A program made the translations under genes and the position numbers. Positions 1-8,028 of a DNA stretch of 64,000 bases are shown here, in pieces. This DNA comes from Brevundimonas sp. (GTDB lineage: Bacteria > Pseudomonadota > Alphaproteobacteria > Caulobacterales > Caulobacteraceae). The stretch covers positions 77,754-141,753 of the forward strand of contig NZ_QFNM01000003.1 of NCBI RefSeq assembly GCF_003248455.1, written 5' to 3'. Under the pieces are notes generated by a model that worked only from the letters and a program-made list of their open reading frames with translations, was not told the origin of the DNA and searched no databases. The first letter of the stretch is position 1. Each line of letters starts with the position of its first letter.

Positions 1-56
1 GGGATGCTCCCGACCGTGCCTTGGATGGGCTCGTACGCGTCGTTGTCGTTGGCCAT
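1..56 (-). CDS. 5' end of an unidentified minus-strand gene, cut by window edge
   Basis: A reading frame starts with ATG at 56 and runs off the left edge; the first residues are MANDNDAYEPIQG. A purine-rich ribosome-binding site (TGGAGGG) lies just upstream on the minus strand. It follows two other tiny minus-strand genes, so it is probably the next member of that cluster. Too little is visible to name a family. Confidence 0.4.
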   Translation of the reverse strand, partial: MANDNDAYEPIQGTVGSI

Positions 57-102
57 CTGGCCCTCCATCAAGACCGCTCAACGGGGCGGTCGGTCCCGTT
101 GG

Positions 103-204
103 TCAGCGCTCTCGCGGGTGCGAGGCGAAGGAGATCAGGCCTGCGACGCCATGGGCGAAGGCCTGGAATGCAATGTGGAGCTGTCCGAGAAGGTCGCCGA
201 TCAT
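103..204 (-). CDS. Small hypothetical protein, 33 aa
   Basis: ATG at 204 overlaps the TGA of the upstream 120-residue gene in an ATGA arrangement, which suggests translational coupling. The product is 33 residues, begins MIGDLLGQLHIAF and has a short hydrophobic stretch. No family is recognised. Tight packing of tiny genes like this is typical of phage or integrative-element modules, but that is inference. Confidence 0.4.
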   Translation of the reverse strand: MIGDLLGQLHIAFQAFAHGVAGLISFASHPRER

Positions 205-563
205 CGGTCGCCTCCCGCCATGATGCGGCGGAACAGGGCGTCGACCGCCGGCTCAGGGTGTAGGCGCTTCGGCTCTTCGAAAGTGGTCTCGGTCGCCAGC
301 CAAGCGGTCAGGTCACGGCGCTGGACCTTGCGGAACATGCGATGGTCGAAACCGAAGCGGTTTGGGCAGATCACCTCCATGAGGTGGACGCCACAGATCG
401 CGCCCCAACGTGCCTCGTGAAGCACCGAGTGGATCGTGTAGACGCGCCCGTCTTCCAAAAGGCCCGTCAGCCACTTTTGCTTGAGTTGGAAATCAGCGGG
501 CTCAAGGCCCTCGGTTCCGATGAAAACGACCACGTCGCCCGGCTTGAAGTCACAGTAGGTCAT
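201..563 (-). CDS. Hypothetical protein, 120 aa, mobile-element-like
   Basis: The 120-residue product begins MTYCDFKPGDVVVFIG and has the look of a small beta-rich domain (KPGDVVVF, then alternating hydrophobic strands) with several Cys and His residues. It has neither signal peptide nor membrane segment. The start overlaps the stop of the upstream frame and the stop overlaps the start of the next gene, both as ATGA, so at least three small genes form one minus-strand operon. I do not recognise the family; small proteins of this sort are common in alphaproteobacterial prophages and integrative elements. Confidence 0.5.
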   Translation of the reverse strand: MTYCDFKPGDVVVFIGTEGLEPADFQLKQKWLTGLLEDGRVYTIHSVLHEARWGAICGVHLMEVICPNRFGFDHRMFRKVQRRDLTAWLATETTFEEPKRLHPEPAVDALFRRIMAGGDR

Positions 564-805
564 GCGACCCTCGCTAGGCTGGAGGCCGGCCGTAGCATCC
601 GGCTACGGAGGCCAGCGAGGACGACCGGGATGCGCGCGGCTAGTTCGGCCAGTTCGGTCTCACAGGCCGTGAACTCGGCGGGAGAGATCACGCCGTCGGC
701 TGCCGCCCGCTCGATGGCGGTCAGGGCGTCAGCAGCCTCGCGGACCAGACCGCAGGCGTGGTGATGGGCGCGGGTGATGCAGAGACCATAACGGCTCTCC
801 TTCCG
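560..805 (-). pseudogene. Small helical protein, apparently frameshifted at its start
   Basis: A well-behaved coding frame ends at a TGA overlapping the next gene's ATG and contains GLVREAADALTAIE and the run TELAELAARIPVVLAGL, typical of a small helical phage-type protein. The frame is open back to a TAA at 806-808 but has no ATG before mid-gene. A good ribosome-binding site (AAGGAGAG) is followed by an ATG at 787-789 in a different frame, which reads only about 22 codons. A single-base indel just after that ATG would restore one gene. It could be a real lesion, a sequencing error, or a gene with an unusual start. Confidence 0.4.
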
Positions 806-1098
806 TTAGGCAGGCGCCAACGCGTGCAAAAGCACGTGCGGCGAACGCCGTGGGTTTTGGGAAAGTCGCTGAATGCTCTGTCCGGGTCGTCGACCCTGTG
901 CGCTGACAGCTCGGCTATTGCCGTGGGCATCAGGTGGGAGAGGAGGGCACGGACGACAAGGGCTCCGGTCACGAAAATCTTCGGCCTGAATCCACTGGAC
1001 TAGCGCTTCGATCGGAGCACTAGTGATCACGTTCCGCCCGGCCAAGCCGGGCTCGGCTCAGTAGGGCGCTCCGCCCTGATCAAGCCCTGAGGAACACC
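806..1098. other. Intergenic stretch without a supported gene
   Basis: Nearly 300 bases separate the minus-strand small genes from the plus-strand DUF3489 gene. It must hold the divergent promoters. A short stem (CGTGC, AAAA loop, GCACG) lies near 820-835. I see no tRNA-like sequence and no convincing reading frame. Confidence 0.4.
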
Positions 1099-1356
1099 AT
1101 GTCCAAGTCGAAGCCAGCTGCGCCGAAACCAGCACAACCGACGCCCAAGGTCACCAAACTCGATCAGCTGATCGCGCTTCTGAAAGCGCCGGATGGCGCG
1201 ACGATGGAGGAGATGGTCGCCGCCACCGGCTGGCAGGCGCATTCGATCCGCGGCGCCATGGCCGGCGCACTTCGCAAGAAGGGCCTCGCCGCCACGAGCG
1301 CCAAGACGGACCACGTCCGTCGCTGGCGCCTGACTGAAGCGGGCGGCGCCCAATGA
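1099..1356 (+). CDS. DUF3489 domain protein
   Basis: The 85-residue product has a Lys/Pro/Ala-rich lead (residues 1-20), then a compact winged-helix-like domain with motifs LDQLIALLKAPDGATMEEM, TGWQAHSIRGA and KKGL, which are the hallmarks of DUF3489. The family occurs in alphaproteobacterial mobile modules, usually next to DUF2924 and a serine recombinase. The ribosome-binding site TGAGGA precedes ATG 1099. The stop overlaps the start of the DUF2924 gene by 4 bases. The recombinase that usually follows is absent here because the module is cut at about 1500. Confidence 0.8.
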   Translation: MSKSKPAAPKPAQPTPKVTKLDQLIALLKAPDGATMEEMVAATGWQAHSIRGAMAGALRKKGLAATSAKTDHVRRWRLTEAGGAQ

Positions 1357-1500
1357 GCGAGATCAAGGCGCTGATCCGATCGCTGGAAGATCAGAACATC
1401 GACGGTCTGCGAGCGATCTGGCGAGAACAGTTCGAGGAGGGGCCGCCGCCCCTCCGATCCCCCAACGTCCTGCGCTACGTGCTGGCCGAGCGCATCCAGA
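1353..1500 (+). pseudogene. DUF2924 protein, truncated after ~50 codons
   Basis: Starts with an ATGA overlap on the DUF3489 gene. The N-terminus (MSEIKALIRSLEDQNIDGL, then AIWREQF and an LRYVLAERIQ segment) matches the beginning of DUF2924 proteins, which normally run to about 150 residues. Similarity stops at about 1500 and the frame continues into DNA that encodes, in another frame, the end of an MFS transporter. The gene therefore lost its 3' two-thirds in a rearrangement. The frame stays open to 1655, but that part is not DUF2924-like. Confidence 0.7.
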
Positions 1501-1828
1501 CCTGGCCCTCTTGGCCACCGGCATCCTGGTGCTCGGTTTCCTACTTTCGGGAGCCCAGGCGACCCTGCCGGCCATCGCGGCGAAATTCTATCCTACAGAG
1601 GGCCGTGCGACGGGCGTGGCCTGGGTGCTCGGCATCGGCCGCTTCGGCGGCATAGCCGGGGCGCTCGCAGGGGGAACCCTCCTGCAGTTGGGGTGGAGTT
1701 TCGCCACCATCCTCGCCGCACTCGCCATCCCGGCGGTCCTCGCGGCCCTGGCGATCGGAATTCACGTGTTCCGCGCCCGCGCCGCGTCCAGGGCGCCGAT
1801 GGCTCCCGTCGCCGCATCCAATCCCTGA
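1498..1828 (+). pseudogene. C-terminal fragment of an aromatic-acid MFS transporter
   Basis: About 105 residues resembling the last two transmembrane helices of the AAHS (aromatic acid:H+ symporter, PcaK/BenK-like) MFS family: a hydrophobic helix (GILVLGFLLSGAQ), the loop FYPTEGRATGVAW with the diagnostic RATGVGW-like motif, a glycine-rich helix and a final helix. A full-length member has about 430-450 residues, so roughly three quarters is missing. It abuts the broken DUF2924 gene in a different frame, marking a recombination junction. The porin gene downstream probably belonged to the same uptake operon. Confidence 0.7.
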
Positions 1829-1921
1829 TCGACCCCGCCGCCGCCGGTCCTCCGGCGGCGGCTCACATCACGCAAGCGCGCGAGCCTGGAACAACCAGGC
1901 CGCCACCGGAGGAATATCGTC

Positions 1922-3400
1922 ATGCTGCTCTCATCCGCGGCCGCCGCTGTGCTGGCCGCTTCCCTTCCGACCGCCGACGGCGAGGCGCCGGTCTCAACGA
2001 CCGCCATCCAGACCGCCCCGCCTCAGTCGGCTCCGCCGCTCAGCGGCCAGTCTCCCGCCCAGGCCGCCGCGCCGTCTGCCGCCCCCCAGCCGATCGCCTT
2101 CAAGCCGTTGAACTATGAAGACGACTGGTCGCGCTTCAGGGATCCGGCCAGGCGCATCTCGCGCTGGGCCGATCTGAAATACATCCCGCTGGTCGACACG
2201 GCTTGGCTGAGCCTGGGCGGCGAGGGCCGCTGGCGCGCCGAATATCGCGGCAACGAGCGGTTCGGTCGCGGGCTTCAGGATAGCGACGGCAATCTGCAAC
2301 AGCGCCTGCGCCTCTGGGGCGATCTGCACCTGACGCCGAACGTGCGCGTCTTCGCCGAGGTCCAGGACGGCCGCACCCACGGCCTCGACAGCGGCGAGCC
2401 CTTCATCGAGGAAAGCCGCGCCGACCTGCACCAGGCCTTCGTCGAGACCAGTCACACCGTCGGCGACGGATCGTTGAAGGTGCGGGTCGGTCGTCAGGAG
2501 TTCGGCGTCGGCCTGTTCCGTATCTTCGAACCGCGCGAGGGCACCAACGCCCGCACCGCCTTCGACATGGCGAGGGTGATGTACGACCGGCCGACCGGAT
2601 GGTCCGGCGGCGTCTTCGCCGGCTACGCCCTGCGCGAAAGCAAGGCCTCGTTCGACGATGCGACCAACTACGACTACCGCCTCTACGGCGCCACGGCGTC
2701 GCGACACCTGGGAACCGGCCCCAATGCGCCGAAGCTCGAGTTGCTCTACGCCAACACCGATCGGCTGGGTATCGTGTTCGACACCGGCCTGGCCGGACGA
2801 GACGACCGTGACACCTTCTCGGTGAGACTTGATGGCCGCCGCGCACCCTGGGATTACGACGTCGAAGGCGTGATCCAGCGGGGCGATTTCCGGGGGCTGA
2901 ACGTCGAGGCCTGGTACGTCTCGGGAGCGGTCGGCCGGACATTCAACCATCGCTGGGCTCCCCGCCTCGCCCTGCGCATCGACGCCGCCTCGGGCGACAA
3001 GGACCGCACGGACGGCGAGGTGAACACCTACAACCAGCTCTACCAGCCCCCGATCTCCCTGAGGACCGATCTCGGCCTGAGCAATCTGGTGAGCGTGCAG
3101 CCCCAGGTGACCTTCCGTCTTCTCCCGAAAACGACGGTAGGGCTCGTTACGGCCGGCCTTTGGCGTCAGAGCAAGGAGGACGGGGTCTATCTTCTGCCGG
3201 GCATCTTGCTTCGCTCGGGTGTCGAGGGCGATTCCGCCTACGTCGGATGGCGCTATGCGGGTTTCGCGACCTACGCGGTCAACCCCTTCGTCAGCGTCAC
3301 CGGCGTGGCGAACTACACCGTCTCGGGCGACTTCCTCAAGGAAAGCGGCGTGGCCGAGGATCAATCCTACCTCGGCTTGATCGTGACGGCGAAGTTCTGA
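1922..3400 (+). CDS. Alginate-export-family outer-membrane porin
   Basis: The 492-residue product starts at an ATG after a strong GGAGGA site and has a hydrophobic Ala-rich leader, then a Pro/Ala/Gln-rich linker (residues 25-60). The rest is a run of amphipathic strands typical of an outer-membrane beta barrel and ends in Phe (TAKF). Motifs LGGEGRWRAEYR, QRLRLWGDLHL, VRVFAEVQDGR and KVRVGRQEFGVG match the alginate export (AlgE-like) family. In this context, next to the remains of an AAHS transporter, it probably served as a porin for an aromatic acid or similar solute rather than alginate; that is inference. Confidence 0.75.
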   Translation: MLLSSAAAAVLAASLPTADGEAPVSTTAIQTAPPQSAPPLSGQSPAQAAAPSAAPQPIAFKPLNYEDDWSRFRDPARRISRWADLKYIPLVDTAWLSLGGEGRWRAEYRGNERFGRGLQDSDGNLQQRLRLWGDLHLTPNVRVFAEVQDGRTHGLDSGEPFIEESRADLHQAFVETSHTVGDGSLKVRVGRQEFGVGLFRIFEPREGTNARTAFDMARVMYDRPTGWSGGVFAGYALRESKASFDDATNYDYRLYGATASRHLGTGPNAPKLELLYANTDRLGIVFDTGLAGRDDRDTFSVRLDGRRAPWDYDVEGVIQRGDFRGLNVEAWYVSGAVGRTFNHRWAPRLALRIDAASGDKDRTDGEVNTYNQLYQPPISLRTDLGLSNLVSVQPQVTFRLLPKTTVGLVTAGLWRQSKEDGVYLLPGILLRSGVEGDSAYVGWRYAGFATYAVNPFVSVTGVANYTVSGDFLKESGVAEDQSYLGLIVTAKF

Positions 3401-3416
3401 CACGGGCGCGGCGGAA

Positions 3417-3707
3417 CTGACAACTTAACTTGGTTTTGGCCGCAGAATGCTCTTCGCCTTACCCGCTTTCAGGCCGTCTGGGTCGCAGCCGCCCAAGCGG
3501 CCTCGGCGTGGCCTCGCAGAATACGAGGGCCAGGTCGCGAGATCAGGTGGGGCTGGAGGTTAAAGGCGTTGTAGATCGGACCGTGGACGGAGAGGAATCT
3601 CTGGGCTGAACCCTGCGATTTGAACCTCTACTGCTTCTGCTCCCGTCATCGGATCACGAGGTGAGAGTTCTCGGCCCGATTATTCTCCCGCATCCCGCCA
3701 GGTAGAC
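3417..3707 (-). mobile_element. IS6-family remnant, C-terminal part of transposase
   Basis: On the minus strand this stretch translates into the last ~75 residues of an IS6 transposase, close to the intact neighbour: the RENNRAENSH motif, FKSQGSAQRF and AEAAWAAAT are recognisable, but two stop codons interrupt it and the stop lies at 3469. A probable left inverted repeat (CTGACAACTTAAC) starts at 3417, about 52 bases before the stop, as in the intact copy. The remnant ends exactly where the inverted repeat of the intact element begins, so the younger copy probably landed in it or replaced its other half. Confidence 0.75.
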
Positions 3708-4515
3708 CTGTCAGGTTAACCCGCGCAGCGCACAACTTGCCCTACCCAGATCAGCTCAGGCGGTGGCCGCCGCCCAAGCGGCATGGGCCTGCGCCCGGAA
3801 GAGGCGCAGGGTGCGTCGGCTGGTGAGGTGTCGCTGGATGTAAAAGGTGTTGTAGACGGCGGCGTGGGTGGTGAGGAAGCGCTGGGCTGAGGCCTGGGAT
3901 TTGAACAGCTGCTGCTGTCGCTCTCGTCGCCGGATCGGCAGATGCGAATTCTCCGCCCGATTGTTCTCTCGCAGCCGGCCCGGACTGTGGAGATGGCGTA
4001 AGCAGAGCTGATCTAAGGCCGCCGAATAAGAGCCGAGGCCATCGGTTACGATTTTCTCGGGCTCAACGGGCTGATTTCGCAGAAGGCGCCTGAGCAGCTT
4101 CAACGCCGCCTCCGTGTCTCGCCTATGTTGAACGACGATGTCCAACACCTCGCCCTCGTCATCGACGGCGCGCCACAGGAACATCCGCTTTCCGCCGATC
4201 GAGCAGACCACTTCATCGAGATGCCAGCGTGGAGAAGGGGAGGGACGTAGCCTTTTCAGCCGCCGGGCGATCTGGGGTCCGAACTTGATGGTCCAGCAGC
4301 GGATGGTCTCGTAGCTGACGTCGATCCTGCGTGTCGCCATCAGCTCTTCGACATCGCGCAGGCTGAGGCTGAAGCGGAAGTACAACCACACAGCCTGACG
4401 GATCACCGCCGCCGAGAAGCGGTGGCGCTTAAAGGATAGTGGTTTCACGAATTACGATCCCCGATCAGGCCTTTAGGCGGGCTGAAGTGGAGACAAGTTA
4501 GCGTTAGACTGACAG
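3708..4515 (-). mobile_element. Intact IS6-family insertion sequence (808 bp)
   Basis: Imperfect terminal inverted repeats bound the element: CTGTCAGGTTAACCC at 3708 and CTGTCAGTCTAACGC read inward from 4515 (12 of 15 matching). The 808-bp length fits the IS6 family. The 8-bp flanks (AGGTAGAC left, CACCCCCA right) do not match, so there is no target duplication, as expected after an IS-mediated adjacent deletion. It separates an older IS6 remnant from an N-terminally truncated Lrp/AsnC gene. The repeat boundaries were found by eye. Confidence 0.75.
3756..4448 (-). CDS. IS6-family transposase
   Basis: The 230-residue DDE transposase has the usual IS6 length. An N-terminal helix-turn-helix region includes IRQAVWLYFRFSLSLRDVEE; the first catalytic Asp is in WHLDEV, the second in VTDGLGSY and the Glu in NNRAENSH, so the catalytic triad is complete. 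A C-terminal Arg-rich segment includes RRRERQQQLFKSQ. IS6 elements move by replicative transposition and cause cointegrates and adjacent deletions. The gene fills its element, with its stop 48 bases from the left end. Confidence 0.95.
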   Translation of the reverse strand: MKPLSFKRHRFSAAVIRQAVWLYFRFSLSLRDVEELMATRRIDVSYETIRCWTIKFGPQIARRLKRLRPSPSPRWHLDEVVCSIGGKRMFLWRAVDDEGEVLDIVVQHRRDTEAALKLLRRLLRNQPVEPEKIVTDGLGSYSAALDQLCLRHLHSPGRLRENNRAENSHLPIRRRERQQQLFKSQASAQRFLTTHAAVYNTFYIQRHLTSRRTLRLFRAQAHAAWAAATA

Positions 4516-4917
4516 CACCCCCAGACCGAGTTGGCCGAGCGCGTCGGCAGTTCTGCGGCCTCGTGCTGGCGACGTGTGCGGGCGCTGGAAGCGGGGGGCG
4601 TGCTCGGGCGAACCGTGCGGCTGGTCGATCGCAACCAGGTCGGCTGTCCCGTCGACGTGATCTGCCAGGTTCGGCTGAAGTCGCACGAGGAACAATTGGG
4701 CGCAGCCTTCGAGCGGTTCGTGCGACACCAGCCCAACATCCTGGATTGCTATTCGATGTCCGGCGACTGGGACTATCTTCTGCGGGTCGTGGCCGCCGAT
4801 ATCGCCGACTACGAGCAGTTTCTGATGCGCGTCTTGTTGCGGCACGAGGCGGTCGCCACCGCGAGTTCTCATTTCGCCCTGTCGTGCGTGAAGTCCGACA
4901 CGGCCCTGCCGGTCTGA
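4516..4917 (+). pseudogene. Lrp/AsnC-family regulator, 5' end removed by the IS
   Basis: The frame enters directly from the IS end and encodes about 133 residues of an Lrp/AsnC regulator: the second half of the N-terminal helix-turn-helix (ELAERVGSSAASCWRRVRALE) and the full ligand-binding RAM domain (VICQVRL, CYSMSGDWDYLLRVV, ATASSHFALS). The first ~20-25 residues and the promoter are missing; an in-frame stop lies in the IS end at 4510. A TTG at 4531 could start a shortened protein lacking the first helices, but normal DNA binding is unlikely. Its original target genes are not evident. Confidence 0.75.
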
Positions 4918-4965
4918 AGACGCATTTGGAGTTGGGCGTCCCCGATCAGATGAGGACAGTCCGGG

Positions 4966-7956
4966 TCACCAGTTGAGTTCCAGGCCGAAGGAAACCTGCC
5001 GGCCGGCCGAACCGATCTGAAGCAGACGCGCGTGCGCGCCTTCGTAGGCCAGGTCGCGGGTGTCGGTCAGGTTGGCGGCGGCGAGCGTCAGGCGCGTGCG
5101 GGCGTCGATGCGGTAGGTCGCCTGAGCGTCCAGATAGCCGGCGGAGCCGAGGACGAAGGCCGATACGCCCCCGCCTTGCAGGTCGGCTTCCGAGCGGAAG
5201 GCGGATCGCCAGGACCAGGACAGGTTCAGCGCGAACGGACCCCGCTCCAGATAGGGATTGATCGACCAGGCCAGGTCCGACACGCCGGTCAGCCGTTCGC
5301 CGTCCGCCAGCCGGCTGTCGGTCCAAGTGGCGCTGGCCCAGACGCCCAGGCCGCCGCCCAGCCGGCGATGCACGCCCGCCTCCAGACCGTCGATCTGAGC
5401 TCGTCCAACGTTGCGCGGACGCGACATCACGACAGGGGCCTGAACTGCGGCGCCGGCGCGGGTCTCGAACGTCAGCGTCTCGGTCGCCGAAGTCGCCTGA
5501 ATGAAGTCGTCGATGGTCTTGTGAAACAGGGCGATGCTGAAACTGGTCTGTCGGGTGGTGACTTCGTAGGATAGATCCAGATTGGTCGAGACATAGGGAG
5601 TGAGGTCGGGATTGCCGCCGACCCCGCTGAAGATCACGCCGGGTTCGGGGGCGTCGACGGCCGCCTGTCCGCGCTCATAGATGGCCGAGACGAGCACGCT
5701 GGCCGGCACCGTCGATGCGCGCAGGTCGGCCAGGGACGGATGCGTGATGGTGCGCGATGCGGCGAACCGGAGGACAGCGCCGTTCGAGACATCAATGGCC
5801 AGATTGAGGCTGGGCAGCAGTACCGCATCGCCGCCGTCGTGGGCCCGGGGCATGATCTGCGCCGCCCCATCGACGCCGACCATGCGTGCGCCCTCGACAT
5901 GGGCGCCCGTTCCCGCCAGCCGCAGGCCGGCGTTGCCGAAATAGGCCAGGCCGGCGGCGGCGCCGTCGAAGTCCACGCGGACATAAGCCGCCGCGACCCG
6001 TTCCTCGACGCGGTACGAATTCTGCAAATCCGAGCCGGTGGGAATCAGGTCGTCGGGCCGAAACACCACGTCGTCGCGTTCGCCGGCGAGGGTGAAGGCG
6101 GCGCGCAACCTTTCGAAGTCCGGGGTGGTCCAGGGGCCTGGGCGGATGGCGATCAGGTCTGAGAAGACATCGCCAGGCGTGAAGCCGTCGTAGAGGTCGG
6201 CGATGTCTGAGGCGCTGTCGCGCAGGACGGCCCGTCGGTCGCGCCGCCGATAGTCGCGACTGCGGACGCTGAACCGGGCGCCCGTCTGAACGGCTGTCAG
6301 CCGCAATCCGCTCCAGGTCCGATCGAGCTTGCGGCGCGCGTCCAGAAAGGCGGTGAAATCGGCGTCGCGGGATTCCACCGCCCGGATGGCCAATTGCGCC
6401 AGCGTCAGACGACTGGGATCGCGCAGGGCGAAGTCGGTGCTCAGCCGGGCGGCGCGACGCGTGGATGCCGCATCGTTCAGATCGAAGATGTAGGATACGC
6501 CCAATGGCGACTGGGCGGATAGCCGCTCCAGCGGCGTTTCCAAGACGGAACGGGCGCTGGAGACGCTGAGGCGCGGGGTCACTCTCCAGGCTCCGTGTTG
6601 GAGTTCCGCGCCCACGGAGCTGGCGACGTTCAGATGGCACTGGTCGGAGAACTCGGTGTTGTTGTCGACCCGCCCGCTCGCGATCCGGCCGGCCGTCACG
6701 ACGCCGCTCCGGACCGCCAGCACGGCGCCGGGCGCCGCCAGCTTTTCTCCTAACCCAAAGACCAGCCGATCTTCGCGAATGGCGTTGTCGAACGTCGAGA
6801 TCAATGTATCGAAATCCAGCCGAAGGACGGGCGAAACCCGCCAATCGGCGCCCACGAAGCCGCTGCGACGCCGCCGGTCCTCGTTCTCGACGGTGGTGCG
6901 TACATCGTCGGGAACCGCAAGGGTTCGGCCGCCGATCTCCACTTCGCTATAGCGCATGACCTGGAACCGGTCATAGCGAACGGATCGGGCCTCCTGGGAC
7001 AGGCCGGCGACCACGCCCATGTCGCCGCTGGCCGAAATCCACCTTCCGGTCGCGGACAGATCGGGGCTGATCCGCCCTTTCCGCGCCGCCGTCTCCCCGC
7101 CGAGCCGCAGCGTCAGAAATGGGTCGCCGTCCAGACCGCCGGTCGTCTCGATGTCGATGTTGGCGCCGATGCCCCCCTCGGGCAGATCGGCCGTGGCGGA
7201 CTTGATCAGGCGGGCGCCGGCAAGCAGGTCGACGGACAGGGCGCGGAAGCGGAACTGTCGTCCGCTCTGGGTCGAGTTGCGGATATTTTCGTTGAACGCC
7301 ATCGGCGCGCCGTTCAGCGTCACCGATTGGAACAGAGGGCCGAGGCCGCGCACGCTGACGAACTGGCCCTCGCCGACTTCGCGTTCGATCGCGACGCCCG
7401 GCACGCGCTGAAGCGCTTCGGCCAGATTGGCGGAGGGCAGGTCGCCGATCCGTTCGGACGACAGGCCATCGGAAATGACGTCCGCATCGCGTTTGCGGCG
7501 CAGCGCCTCGTCGATCTGGTCGGACAGGCGGGCGACGACCTCGACGGGTTCGAGTTCCGTCGTTTCGGGTGGGGGCGGCCCGGCCCGTCGGGCGGTCGGG
7601 GCGACAGCCCAGATGCGCACGCCCCGCGACCCGACGAAGCGATAGCGCAGGTCGGTCCCCTCCAGCATCCGCGCCAGGGCGGCGCGCCAACTCATCCGTC
7701 CGTTGACCGCGCGCGTCCGCACGTCCCGACCGGGACGCTGCATAAAGGCCAGTTCGCACCCGGCCTCCAGGCACAGGCGCAACAGGGCCGAGGCGGCGTC
7801 CTGGCTGGCGATGTCGAAGGTCTGAACATGCGACACGGACTGCGCCAGGCCCGGCTGGGCGAGGGCCGACATCACGGCGGCGGTTGCGACGCCGCAGATG
7901 ATGCGCCGGGGCTTGCGTCGCGCGCCGGCGGGCAGCGATGCAGCGAGCGGTTTCAA
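4966..7956 (-). CDS. TonB-dependent receptor with N-terminal STN signalling domain
   Basis: The 996-residue outer-membrane receptor has a long signal sequence (cleavage near AQPGLAQ-S). An STN/secretin short domain (about residues 45-115) is the part that contacts a FecR-type anti-sigma factor. The plug follows (VISDGLSSERIGDLP, LAEALQRVPGVAIERE, VSVRGLG) and then a beta barrel ending in an aromatic residue (LELNW). Plug motifs place it in the large Caulobacter-type receptor family. It is third in a minus-strand order sigma factor, FecR, receptor, the classical FecI-FecR-FecA layout, so it should both import and sense its ligand. The substrate is not evident. Confidence 0.9.
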   Translation of the reverse strand: MKPLAASLPAGARRKPRRIICGVATAAVMSALAQPGLAQSVSHVQTFDIASQDAASALLRLCLEAGCELAFMQRPGRDVRTRAVNGRMSWRAALARMLEGTDLRYRFVGSRGVRIWAVAPTARRAGPPPPETTELEPVEVVARLSDQIDEALRRKRDADVISDGLSSERIGDLPSANLAEALQRVPGVAIEREVGEGQFVSVRGLGPLFQSVTLNGAPMAFNENIRNSTQSGRQFRFRALSVDLLAGARLIKSATADLPEGGIGANIDIETTGGLDGDPFLTLRLGGETAARKGRISPDLSATGRWISASGDMGVVAGLSQEARSVRYDRFQVMRYSEVEIGGRTLAVPDDVRTTVENEDRRRRSGFVGADWRVSPVLRLDFDTLISTFDNAIREDRLVFGLGEKLAAPGAVLAVRSGVVTAGRIASGRVDNNTEFSDQCHLNVASSVGAELQHGAWRVTPRLSVSSARSVLETPLERLSAQSPLGVSYIFDLNDAASTRRAARLSTDFALRDPSRLTLAQLAIRAVESRDADFTAFLDARRKLDRTWSGLRLTAVQTGARFSVRSRDYRRRDRRAVLRDSASDIADLYDGFTPGDVFSDLIAIRPGPWTTPDFERLRAAFTLAGERDDVVFRPDDLIPTGSDLQNSYRVEERVAAAYVRVDFDGAAAGLAYFGNAGLRLAGTGAHVEGARMVGVDGAAQIMPRAHDGGDAVLLPSLNLAIDVSNGAVLRFAASRTITHPSLADLRASTVPASVLVSAIYERGQAAVDAPEPGVIFSGVGGNPDLTPYVSTNLDLSYEVTTRQTSFSIALFHKTIDDFIQATSATETLTFETRAGAAVQAPVVMSRPRNVGRAQIDGLEAGVHRRLGGGLGVWASATWTDSRLADGERLTGVSDLAWSINPYLERGPFALNLSWSWRSAFRSEADLQGGGVSAFVLGSAGYLDAQATYRIDARTRLTLAAANLTDTRDLAYEGAHARLLQIGSAGRQVSFGLELNW

Positions 7957-8028
7957 ACAGCGAGCCTCGGGGAGATGTTCCGTGAAGCCCTTAGCGCAGT
8001 CCCATGACAGGTCTGCGATACGGTCGCC

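Noticed and set aside
960..1060. Possible tRNA or attachment site near the mobile-element edge
   Set aside because: No cloverleaf with T-loop and CCA-end pairing could be drawn, and no second copy of a core sequence was seen.
1994..3403. 469-residue open frame opposite the porin gene
   Set aside because: Antisense artefact of high GC; the plus-strand product has a signal peptide, barrel strands and a terminal Phe.
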